From positions 2,730,746-2,794,745 of the forward strand of contig CM033395.1 in assembly GCA_019426215.1 (NCBI GenBank): a DNA stretch of 64,000 nucleotides, read 5' to 3'. Origin of the DNA: Buddleja alternifolia (Eukaryota > Streptophyta > Magnoliopsida > Lamiales > Scrophulariaceae). The translations under genes and the position numbers were made by a program. This document shows, one piece after another, positions 32,894 through 43,799 of the stretch (within the stretch, counting starts at the first letter, position 1; every line of letters starts with the position of its first letter). The notes under the pieces are model-generated. The model made no database searches. It saw only the letters and a list, made by a program, of their open reading frames with translations, and was not told the origin of the DNA.

Positions 32894-34569
32894 TGTTGGG
32901 AATGTGCCCTCGATGCTAACGAGGAGTTAGAACATAAGACACAAGTTTATATTGTCCATCCTCTAATTAATATAAAGGCAACAATATGTTGTTCGTATAA
33001 TTCTTGATGGAATCTATAAAGTTTTAAACGAACAACTAGTCCATGTGTGTCATGGTAAACCTTCGCATTCCTTAAGGAGATGGGCACTGAAAGCGTTTGG
33101 TACTTGATCATTTAAATAGTTCGCAAGTCAGAAAATCTCAATTGGGCATTGAGATTCGTATAGACTTGTATGACACATACTCTGACAAATGAGTGTCAGT
33201 CAAACACTATGGGATAGTGGGAGTTTGTGTCATAGATACATTGATGGGATTAGTGTATTCGAACACGGCTCGTATTAATCCGATCACATGGGTTTTCACT
33301 CAGTGACTGTCAATGATTGGATTACTGATTATGAAGGTATGCATGAGCCTTAGACCTGAGGAGTCACGGTCACAGTGTGCTTGTGAAGTTTGATTCTGTC
33401 ATCAGAGTATTAGGTCCAATTCACCCGTTAAAAGGTGGGGTCGACCTCATAGTGCGTTCCAATGGTCAAGTAGCATGTGAGGTGATTACGAATACCAAGA
33501 TGGAATTCACTATCTCGAAAGTAAACGAGAAGTATCCTATGCGATCATAGGTAAATGAGATTGAAAGTCTCTGGCCAGAGCTGATGAACTAACTCGTGTT
33601 TAGTAATCTCATATTACAATGATTCTTAGCATAGCATCGAGTCCTATGAGTCTGACTCTCACTCGATCGGGATACGTCAGTGCAGGACTTATACTCATAC
33701 GGTATCATAATCTAGAGGTTCGTAATTACATAGTCATTTCATACTCGGTTGGGCTACAATGTGGGGCCACAGTGCGGGCTAGGTGTCACCCACATCCTTT
33801 GGTATCCTCCTATTGCAAATTGGGACGAACCTAGAGAGTTGCGCTATAAAGGAATAGACGAGGAAATCAAGTCTTGTATTTGGAGGGGCGTTTTGGTAAT
33901 TTGTCCTTTGGAAGGACGAATTAATTAATTGGACAAATTAATTTAATTGGTTGTTTATTTAGATTAAATAATGGTTAATTAAATTAATTAGTTTGAACAC
34001 TTAATTGGCTGGGTTAGTTAAATATTTAAACTAGAATATTAAATGATTATTTATTTAATTAATTAATATTCATTTAATCAATATATATTAAATTGGATTA
34101 AATATTAATTGATTAAACTAATTGGACTAAGTTGATTGGGTCAACATAGCCCAATTATTATCCAAAAGCCCATGATGGGCGTGTGCTATAGGGCCTTGTT
34201 GGAGGATTTATTTAATTCTCCAACACAAGCCAGAGAACACAAGATAAATCATTACATGAAATTCCTCCACCAGAAATACAAGAGAGAAAATTATTTTTCT
34301 TCCAACTCAATCTCGCCTAGCTGCTCACGGAGATTGGAGATGGAGATTTCCTGGAGTTCGTTCCTATGTGATGATCTAGAGACGGAACAATTGAACCGCT
34401 GGAGAAGATTGAAGATTCGCGAGGATTAAAGTTGAATAGGCAAAAAGGTAAGTTTTTCGTATTCATCTTTTTCTTGTTCAAAATCGACGAAAGCCATGAA
34501 TTGATCTTGGTTTGGGAATCTGGATCTGTTTTTCGTTTCCGCTGCGCATGCCTAACAGGATTCCCAACA
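32894..34569 (+). repeat. Solo LTR of a copia element related to family A
   Basis: Begins TGTTGGGAATGTG and ends GATTCCCAACA, with a perfect 5 bp TSD GTTAC (32889-32893 and 34570-34574) and no internal region. It shares blocks with family A LTRs, for example CCAATTCACC and GGGCTAGGTGTCACCCACAT, but is clearly another subfamily. Produced by LTR-LTR recombination of a full element. Confidence 0.92.
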
Positions 34570-34574
34570 GTTAC

Positions 34575-35730
34575 AACAATCACATCAGATGAATTACGGA
34601 CATTTAAATAATACAAATCATTAACTAAAGAAGCAATACCAACTAATTTATTTCCATAATAAATTTTGCAATTCAATTTAGAAAAACGGAATGTATAACC
34701 AATCTTAATTAATATAGGAATGAAAACAATGTTCTTAAGCCCCTTGGGCAAAACTGAAACATCATTTAAAAACAATAAATATCAAGAATTCAAATATAAA
34801 GAAGTAAATCCAATCCTAGTAGCCGCGACGCTTTCCCCACTACCTACTTTGATCATCACTTCTTCTCGGCCCAACTTTCTACTTCTCTGCAGATCCTATT
34901 GCGCCTTTGTCTAATTTAACAGTCCCTCTTCTAGTTGCCAAGCTCACAGCACTCGATACATTTGTCCATCATCTTAGGCCCTTTGCTCTTGTAAAACCCT
35001 TGAGCCTTTCCCTTGCCCTTTTCAACACCCCCTTTAGCTCCTAGCTCGCCAGCCTGCTTCTTGTTCTTCTTCTTCTTCTTAGACTTAGACTTTCTATGTC
35101 CAGAAGAGATGACCAAGGCAGTTTACTTTCCCTTTGGTTTCATTTGAGACTGTGCAGTAACCAAATTTTTCATTGGCCCAGCTAAATTTCACTCTATCTC
35201 ATTGCAGTTAAAGTTAACCACAAATTGGGAGAAGGAATCAGGAAGAGACTGCAAGATTAAGTCAGTTTGAAGGGTGGCGTTCATGGTAAAGTTGAGAGCT
35301 TCCAATTTCTCAATCCTTGGTATCATTTTGAGGACATGATCACCAACCTTCTCACTTTCTTCATCTTGACTCTGAAGAGCTCTTTCGATATCTCATATCG
35401 TGCAGTTCGACTATGCTCACCATAGAGCTCCACCAGGTGAGCTATCATAGCTCTTGCAGTGGGCATCTTATCATGTGACCTTTGAAGTTCATTGGTCATA
35501 GATCCCAACATGTATCCTTTCACCCGGATGTCGTCATTGACCCATTTTTCATAGGCTTGGACCTCTTCCTCACTACCACGCGTTCTAGCTGGAGCCGCCA
35601 GGATATCAGCCTCCAAGATGTATCCTAGAGATTTCATATTGTTGACAATCCTCAAATTTCAAAGCCAGTCGACATAATTGGGTCCAGTAAGGCTATTCTT
35701 TTAGAGTACTATTGAAAGTGATTTTGTCAT
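34575..35730 (-). pseudogene. Copia gag-protease remnant (minus copy)
   Basis: Minus strand. The gag start (ATG at 35730) hits a stop within ten codons. Open pieces at 35655-35323 (SLGYILEADILAAP; SHDKMPTARAMIAHLVELYGEH) and 35116-34931 (GFYKSKGPKMMDKCIECCELG) are gag with a truncated zinc knuckle. The protease/pre-integrase piece (LPKGLKNIVFIPILIKIGY; YYLNVRNSSDVIVVT) lies at 34775-34575 and is cut by the solo LTR. Same family as 45850-47100, which shows that the CCCACTGCAAGAGC sequence here is the uninterrupted form. Confidence 0.85.
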
Positions 35731-37802
35731 ATTTGAGAGAGATAAACGAGCAAATAACTGCAGAAATAAACCAGATTTATTTTATTACTTGTATTTGGCT
35801 TAACCAAGAAAAATTAAGGGCTTAAAATTTATCTTGGCTCCCACTGCATTTTTTGAATCCCACACTCCCATGTGAAAATCGGGAATCATCATTGGCATCG
35901 ATTCCACAGCAGTTATCGAGGTCCAAAATTAATTAAATGGGTTGCAACCTAACCGATTTCTGACCCATTAATTATTTGAAGTGATATCTAACATCAATTT
36001 ATCCAATAAATATTTCAATACCTTTCCCCATAGTTTAGCAAGCCTCAACCTAACTGATTTCTAAGCTCGTCAACTATCCGAGTTCATTTCCACTAACTCC
36101 TTTAATCTAACATTTGAATTTCACCTTGCAACCTAACCGGTTTTTGGGGTGAAATATGATTCGATTAAGGCATTCCACGCACTTAATAAAACTTCAAATT
36201 ATTTCCAAATGCATAGCCCCCATAACTGGGAAGCATTACACATTTTTTAGTAATTTTAACTTTAATAAGCTTAGTGCAGGGCTAGGATGTCACACATCCT
36301 TTACAAACTCGATATTATTTATTTGGGAGAATTTAAATTGTCAAATGTTTGGTCTCACTTTGCACATTAGTCAATTTATATAGCGCAATGATCACATATT
36401 GAACATGCATAATTTATACTAATAATAATCATGCCTATTAATATAAACATGGAGTTAAATAAATAAGTCCATTTAAACTCGATCATGGACTTTTTCTAGA
36501 AGGCCCGAGCCAATGGGCCATCACAAAGAAAGGTAAAGCGAAAAACTAGACTTTATGGGCTTCAATAATTTTAAATTATTTTACTACAACAACCCATAAA
36601 AAGAAAAGGTAAATAGAATATAACCTAAGTCCATGATCGGTGTTTCCATCACATAAGACATGCTCGTATCTATTAATACATGCTCGCAACATTTAATATA
36701 TGCTCTCTATATTAAAACACTTATGTTGATTATTTAAAATTTTAGTCCAACTAAAAAGTCCTTTATTAAAATTCCCAAGTTTTTTATATTCTTTATTTCA
36801 ATTAAAATCATTCTAGTCCTACTAGATGACTTAGATATGCAAAATTATAGATTAAGTATATGTACCTTTAATTAAAATAATCCTAGTCCAACTAAAATAA
36901 ATACATAAAATATGAAATCCTATTTTATTATGATTTAAAGCAATCATTAATTGGAAAAAATTTTATTTGATTAAAGAATTAATTATTAATCATCCAAGAA
37001 AAATAATTTATATTCTTTATTCAAATATTCAAGTAATTTCCAAGTTGAGGAAAAATTAATAATATTTATTCCATAAATTAATTATTAATCTCCAAGAAAA
37101 ATAATTAATTATTCTAATTAAATATTTTTAATTTTAATTAATCTTATTGGACTCGATTTCATCAAACACAAGTTACCATCCTTTTGGTCTACTTGGATTT
37201 AATTTAATTGAGGCTCAAATTAATTAATTAAAAAAAACATGCACGCATTATTAATTTCTATTGGATTAGTTTTAATTTAAATCCAAATCATTAATCCAAT
37301 GGCCCATTTGAAATTAATCAAATTAAGCCCAAATTAATTAATAAGTCGAAATTGAGTAAATTTCCAATTGGGCTTAATTTGAATTATACTGGGCCATCAT
37401 CCTTTTGACCCACCCGGATAATTAAATTTACCCAAATACCAATTTCGACCCCATACATAGTCCGTTTACCGACACGGATCCAAGACTCGTTACCCGTCAG
37501 GCCATGTGGTCGGGTGGCCAGGCCACACGACCTGGCCGCTGGGGTGCGGCCAGCACACTGTGCACACGCGCAGCGCTGTGCGGGTACTGTTCTGGGCTTT
37601 CGAGCCCTGTTTTTTCTCGTTTCTTGATTTTTTTTCTCATATCATAAAATTACCCAGATTTACAATAAACACAAAAAATAAAAATCTATGCTTAAAACCA
37701 TAAAAACGCAGATTTAAGAATACATAATTGCATGCTTCAAAAACACATAATATGTATATCACAAATCACATAAACATGATTAAATATACAAATCAGAGTT
37801 TG
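35731..37802 (-). other. Long A/T-rich leader of the minus copia copy
   Basis: About 2 kb between PBS and gag with no coding frame. Homologous to 43800-45849 in the plus copy. Three spaced copies of AACC(G/T)NTTAGGTTG-like motifs sit at ~35942, ~36043 and ~36123, and a GC-rich inverted-repeat patch lies at 37490-37610. A TTTATTTCTGCAG tract just before gag resembles a 3' splice site. Confidence 0.6.
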
Positions 37803-37814
37803 GCTCTGATACCG
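37803..37814 (-). promoter_or_regulatory. Primer binding site, tRNA-iMet type (minus copy)
   Basis: Minus strand CGGTATCAGAGC against the expected TGGTATCAGAGC, one mismatch, directly next to the LTR end. Confidence 0.85.
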
Positions 37815-37815
37815 C

Positions 37816-39513
37816 TATTGGGTTTCTCGAAAAATCTAATAGAACGTAGCAGAAGGTTTTGAGAATTTAATTGAAAAACCCAAAGCGTAAATTCTTTGAT
37901 TGCATATTCAAATCAATTAATTCGCATAATGAATAACTACTTATCCGTTGAAGCGAAGTGGTTGGAGAATCTAATTCCTTCTCTAAATTTCGATTTGATG
38001 AAGTTTCGATTTCTTCAATCCTCGTGTAATCTTCAATTCTTGAATTCGTTGGTTTTCTTGAATTTGACCTGAACAACGAAATTACGCTATCTCTAAATTA
38101 TCATGCACGGATTGATTGACGAAAAATTCCCACTAATTTTTTCTAAGGGGCGACGGCTAGTATAGAGAGAGGGAGGGGATTTTCTTCTTTTCTTTCTAGG
38201 AGAGTCATAAATGTGTGTGTCTTGCTTTAGGTCAAAGAATAAAAGATAGCTTATATGTTGGGCATCCTTATGGACGCCCAACTAGCCTTAATAGGCGTCC
38301 ATGATAATAGGCTCAGGGCTTCTTTTGTTTTAATTAATTATCTACTTAATTAATAATTTATTATATCTAATAAATTAATTAATTAATTAATTAACCAAAT
38401 TAATTAGATAAATTACTTCATTAATTAATTTTCGTAGGAAATTAAATAATAATTAATCTCATCTTTATAAGTAATTATTTCATTTTTCTAGAAGAAAAAT
38501 AGAAACTCCCTTTTCATTTTTCTTTATCAATCCTTTAGCGCTACTCTTTAGGTTCGTTCGTTCGGCAATGAGAGGAAACCAAAGAAAGTAGGTAACACCT
38601 AGCCAGTCACGTGGCCCACTTCGTAGCCCAAACAAAATCGAATGATTGGATCATTCTACAACCTTCCAATTGTAAATACTGTATAAGTATAAACCCTTTG
38701 TTCGTGTACCCCAGTCAAGTGAGAGTCATGGTTATGTTAAACTCACTGGACTTGACCATATATTAATTATAATAATACGAGATCATTGAGATCGACTTAG
38801 ACCCTCGCACAATCGTTTCTTTTTTCTTTGGCCAAAGACTCTGATCTCTATTTATCTATAATTACATAGGGCACTTTCTCACTCACTTATGAGAGAACAA
38901 ATCCCATTTAGATATAAGCTAAGACTACCACTTGCCCATCAAGCCGCATTTCGAGGTCGACCCCACCAATAGGTGAATTGGGTCTAAATACTCTAGTGAA
39001 ATACTTAATGTCACAAGTGCATCTTCAGCCTGATACTTTAGGTCAAAGGTTCACTTATACCTATTACGCATAATCAGTTCTGTCATTGACAGTCACAAAG
39101 TGAAAACCCTTGTGACAGAACTGATGCAAATCGTGTACGAGCATATCAGTTCCACTGATGTGCCTACAATCTTAAGCTCCCACCATCACATGGTGCTCGA
39201 TTGGCACTCCCACATCAGAGCTAACATTGTACAAGTATTCTAAGTCTTTATTTGTCCATTAAAGACTTCATATTACTTGCGAACGAGTTTAAGTAATTAA
39301 GATCGATCTCTCTAGTGGCAATCTTCCTATCCCATACGAAGTAGAGGGATCGCACTGAAACATGGACAAAATGTTTTGCCCAACTTATAGATGCAGATAA
39401 GATTTGAGTGAAAACTAAATAATGTCTTTTATTATAAATATCAAATAAGTGCATTACAAGAAAGATACCCTATCCTTCTATCCTCTATGGCATTTAAGGG
39501 CATAATCCTTACA
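37816..39513 (-). repeat. Family A copia 5' LTR (minus copy), TATA deleted
   Basis: 1698 bp against 1751 bp for its partner. A 37-base segment present at ~28000-28036 and holding the TATA box is missing here at ~38240. Minus-strand start TGTAAGGATTATG, end AAACCCAATA (CA mutated to TA). Confidence 0.88.
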
Positions 39514-39518
39514 TATAG

Positions 39519-40234
39519 ACTCCTAGTGGCCGCCCCATATTGGTATTGGTGTGCCTTTTGGTGCACCAATTTAAGCTCAGTCCAATCCATTAGTTAATTA
39601 ATTAATTCAATCCGATTAATTAATCTAATTAAATAATAGATAGAATATTTAATTAATTTTATTTTTTCAAGAAATAACATATTAATTAAAATGTAAATGA
39701 ACTAACTTATTTTTTCAAATAATTAATTCCATTTAATTAATTTCAATTGTCCACTACTTAAAATATTACCACGAGAAATATTCCATATTTTCTATCAATT
39801 TTTCCTTCTTAAGCATGACTATTTAGGTTCATCTATATTTGGCAATGGGAGGATTTCATTGAAAATGGGTCTCACCTAGCCAGTCAAGTGGTCCATATTG
39901 TAACCCAAATAAGATGAAATGATTGGATCATTATTACCTTTACTATTGTAAATACCGTGTAAATATAAACTCTTCGTTTCCTTATCCCGATCAAGTGAGA
40001 GTCATGGTTTTAGGTTAAACTCACTAACTTGACATTATGCTATATTTATAATAAGTCCAGATCAGTTAATGCTTTGGCCAAAGACTTTAAGATCTAACTT
40101 ACTTATAAATACATCGAATAATTCCTTGTTCACCTTAGAGGGAATCCCATCTTGGATATCAGTTAAGACTACTACTTGCCCATTAGGTTGTAGTTCGAAG
40201 TTGACCCCACCAAAAGGTGAATTGGGTCTACCTA
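39519..40234 (-). repeat. Related copia LTR (family A relative), second fragment
   Basis: Continues the fragment begun at 27139-27576 once the minus copy and its TSD are removed. It contains the conserved family blocks (GGTGAATTGGGTCTA; CAAGTGAGAGTCATGGTT). It is cut again at 40234 by the plus-strand copy; the remainder would lie beyond the window. Confidence 0.65.
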
Positions 40235-41960
40235 TGTTAGGATTATGTCCTCAGATGCCATAGAGGATAGAATGTATAGGGCATATATCTTGTATTGAAC
40301 TTAAACTCTTTTTAAATAAAAGGCATTATTGAGTTTTCACTTAATTCTTATCTGCATCTATAAGTTGTGTAAAATGTTTTGTCCATGTTTTCAGTGCGAT
40401 CTCTCTACTTCCTATGGGATAGGAAGATTGGCACTAGAGAGATCGATCTTGATTACTAAAATAAGTTCGCAAGTAATATGATGTCATTAATGGACAAATA
40501 AAGACTTCAAATACTTGTACAATCTTAGCTCCGACATGGGAGTGCTTGTCTGGTATCATGGGATGATAGGAGATTAAGATTGTAGACACGTCAGCGGAAC
40601 TGATATGTTCGAACACGACTCGCATCGGTTCTGTCACATGGGTTTTCACTCTGTGACTGTCAACGACGGAACTGATTATGCGTAATAGGTATGTGTGAAC
40701 CTTTGACCTGAAGTATCAGGCTGACGATGCACTTTTAACGTCAAGTCTTTCACTAGAGTAGTTAGACCCAATTCACCATTTAGTGGCGTCAACCTCGGAT
40801 GCGGACTTGATGGGCAAGTGGTAATCATAGCAGAATGAGTATGTACCCTATGTAATTATAGATAAATAGAGATCAAAATCTTTGGCCAAAGCAAACGAGA
40901 CGATTGTGCTTAGCACTAAATCGATCTCAATGATCTCGTATTTATTATGATTTATACATATGGTCAAGTCCAGTGAGTTTAACATAACCATGACTCTCAC
41001 TTAACCGGGGAACGTGAACAAAGGGTTTATACATATACTGTATTTACGATTGGAAGGTTTCAGAATGATCCTATCATTCATTTTCGTTTGGGTTACGAAG
41101 TGGGCCACGTGACTGGCTAAGTGTTATCCACTTCCTTTGGTTTTCTCTCATTGTCAAACGAAACGAACCTAAACAGTCGCGCTAAAGGACTGACAAAGAA
41201 AAATGAAGAAAAAAGAATTTTTATTATTTCTTCTGTGAGTTTTAATTTATTGGATAAATTAAATAATTAATTATTCATTAGATGAAATAATTAATTATAA
41301 TAAAATTAATTATTGATTAATTTCCTTGTGAAATATATTAATGAATTAATTTGGTTATTTAATTAATTAGTTATTGAATATAATAAATTATTAATTGAAA
41401 TAAGAAATTAATTAAACAAAATAAATCTTGGGACTAAATAAGGAGTCCAATTGGACGCCTATGAGGCCTCAAAGTGACATATTTGAGAGGCCACATATTA
41501 GGGCTCTTTTGTTTTGACTTGTTCAATAAGTCATGAGGTATATAAGGTCTCTTTGACTTTCAACAAGTAAGAAGAGAACACACAACTCTCACAACTCTCA
41601 AAAAGAAAGAAAAATATTCCTCCCCTCCTCCATACCTAGTTGTCGACCATAGAGAATGAAGAAAGGGGATTTTTCGTTTGTTGATCCGTGCGTGACGATT
41701 TAGAGACGACGTATTTTTATTGTTCGGATCAAGTTCAAGTTTGAAGAATCAAACCAAAGGATTGAAGATTTGGAAGCTTCAATATTTGTGTTTGGAGAAG
41801 AAGAAATTTTTCTCCATCATCATATTCATATTAACTAGTAAGTTTTATTCGTTATACGCTTTTAGATTCAATTATGCGAATTAGAGTACCAATTGGGTTT
41901 TTATTTTAATTTTTGAAATCCCTTCCGCTGCGTTTATGCTTTTTCGAACGAAACCCAATA
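40235..41960 (+). repeat. Family A copia 5' LTR (plus copy)
   Basis: Starts TGTTAGGATTATGTCC after ACCTA and ends GAAACCCAATA next to the PBS. TATA box TATATAAGG at 41539-41547. The conserved block GGGCCACGTGACTGGCTA lies at ~41103. Confidence 0.9.
41539..41547 (+). promoter_or_regulatory. TATA box of family A LTR (plus copy)
   Basis: TATATAAGG, ~420 bases before the LTR end, in the same position as the minus copy's 3' LTR TATA. Confidence 0.65.
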
Positions 41961-41961
41961 G

Positions 41962-41973
41962 TGGTATCAAAGC
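41962..41973 (+). promoter_or_regulatory. Primer binding site, tRNA-iMet type (plus copy)
   Basis: TGGTATCAAAGC, one mismatch from TGGTATCAGAGC. Confidence 0.85.
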
Positions 41974-42026
41974 CAATCTCTAATTTGCATATTTGATCTT
42001 GTATACGTGATTTGAGACTTGCATGT

Positions 42027-43794
42027 TGTTAGGAATTTCATGTTAGATGTTTTGATGATGACAAGATAGGATTTCATGTTAGACCCTAAAAGAATGTAAG
42101 TTTATGCTTTCATAGAAACATTGTATAAGCGTTTGAAAGTTTACTTATTTTGTTAGGCTTGTAATTTTTATCTTTATAGATTTTAGACAAAGTATTTAAT
42201 ACCAAGTCACTGATAGAATTCTGAGTGAGTCTATCAAGGATGAAGTTGAAGATCAGCGTCTAAAGTCAAGAGAAGATAAAGATTTGTTTTGAGCGTCTGT
42301 CAAACGCTAAAAGACTACTTCAGGATTTATGATTCAAGCGTACTATTCACGCAATACTATTCAAGCGCTCACTATTCAAGCGGCTCAAATGTTACTATTC
42401 AAACGCTCAGAGTTTCAAGCGCTCAGAGTTTTAGATTACTATTCACTCATTACTATTGAAGCGCTCAAGCGTCCAGCGACTCAAGTATTCAAGCGCTCAC
42501 TATTGACAAGCGTCACTATTCAAGTGTCTTCTGAACAGTATCCAAGCGTCTTCTGAATAGTGCTACTATTCATGCATCACTATTCACGCGAACAATTTTT
42601 AGATTCACCTGAAGGATTAAACCCAAGTTATCAAGGACTTAAATGTAATCACCAACGGACATTTATTTCCAACGGGAAATAAATTCAAAATGCATTAAAT
42701 GATTGATAAGTGCATTAAATGCAAACAAGGCAGTATGACTTGTGGACAAGCCACCTTTGTTGACTAGACTGTCAGCTTTTCAGAATTCAAACCTGCTCCT
42801 GTCCAATCAGAATCAGCAGAAATTAAGGAACGTCAGAAAAATGGACTATTTGAAGCTCCGCGTGAGGTACACGCGCCTGACTTGTGTCCAACGGACAAAT
42901 CCTAAAATTCTCTATAAATAGTACCCTTCAGCTATCTCTGTGTGTGTGAAAAAGATAAAAATGTGAAAGAGAGCTGAGAAATAATTTGAGAGAAAAGCTT
43001 GCAAACCCCATAGCCAAAATCCTTCAAGCTTCTCAAATACATTCCAGACAGTCACCCGATATCTCAAACATCTTCCAAGAAGAACCCCACACTATTATTG
43101 AGATATCCCAAGTTGTTTGAACTTCCCAACATCAAACAAACCTGTTACAATAAACCCTCAACACCTTTCATCTGAGTGAGAAAGATTATTGACTTCCACA
43201 AACAGTATTTTTTAGTAAGAGAAGCTTGTTAAAGAAAAGTCTTTTTTTGGAGCTGAAGTTTATGTGATCAAGGAGCTCAAGGCCATCTTGGAGAAGATCT
43301 TTATTGGAACTGAAATCTATGTGATCAAGGAGCTCGAGATCGTCTTCACCTCTCTCCCTAATTTGTAGAAGATTCTGTGTGATTCTTTGAGAATCATTTT
43401 AGTGGATTGCCTCCGAGTGAAAAGGAGAAGAAGGACGTAGTTGGAATTACACCACCCAACGAACCTTACAAATATTTTGTGGTATTTACTGTTTTATTGC
43501 CCTACATTACACTGTCATATTATATCGTGAAAAGGCATTTAAAACTAATAAGCGACTAATTGGTTAAAACAGACGCTAAGCTATAAAAACATTTCCGCTG
43601 TGCTAACCCTGATTAAGTGATTGAAACGTTACCCTACTTTGGTAATCGTTGAAATCATTAAGTCTAAGTTATCTTTTCTCAAGCGTTCAAATATTTCAAA
43701 AGTGATACGAAAGAATTTTTGAAGTCGAAAAAGACTTCAGGGTCTATTCAACCCCCCCCCTTCTAAACCCTTTCGTATGCCACTTGGACCACCA
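42027..43794 (+). repeat. Solo LTR, Sirevirus (SIRE/Maximus) type
   Basis: Starts TGTTAGGAATTTCATG and ends CTTGGACCACCA, matching both ends of the Sirevirus LTRs at 49623-51413 and 62221-64000. Flanked by a perfect TSD CATGT (42022-42026 and 43795-43799), with no internal sequence. A 42330-42600 minisatellite is not shared with the two full-element LTRs. Confidence 0.93.
42330..42600 (+). repeat. Degenerate minisatellite CTATTCAAGCGCT in the solo LTR
   Basis: Around twenty imperfect units built on TACTATTCA and AAGCG(C/T)TC follow one another without other sequence. The homologous part of the other Sirevirus LTRs has only scattered AAGCG motifs. Confidence 0.8.
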
Positions 43795-43799
43795 CATGT

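Larger units (their letters stand above)
27577..39513 (-). mobile_element. Family A Ty1/copia element, minus strand, with nested hAT and solo LTR
   Basis: 3' LTR 27577-29327, 5' LTR 37816-39513, flanked by TATGG (27572-27576) and TATAG (39514-39518), a 4/5 match. PBS of the tRNA-iMet type at 37803-37814. Internal order on the minus strand: ~2 kb leader, gag, protease, integrase, RT, RNase H, the Ty1/copia order. All coding parts carry stops or shifts. It is interrupted by an 865 bp hAT-like element and a 1676 bp solo LTR. The plus-strand copy at 40235 is the same family. Confidence 0.88.

Noticed and set aside
34317..34775. 152-codon minus-strand ORF as a single gene
   Set aside because: Chimeric: its first part is copia protease-region sequence, the rest runs into the unrelated solo LTR.
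42027..43794. A second full Sirevirus
   Set aside because: Only one LTR with a perfect CATGT duplication and no PBS or coding region, so it is a solo LTR.
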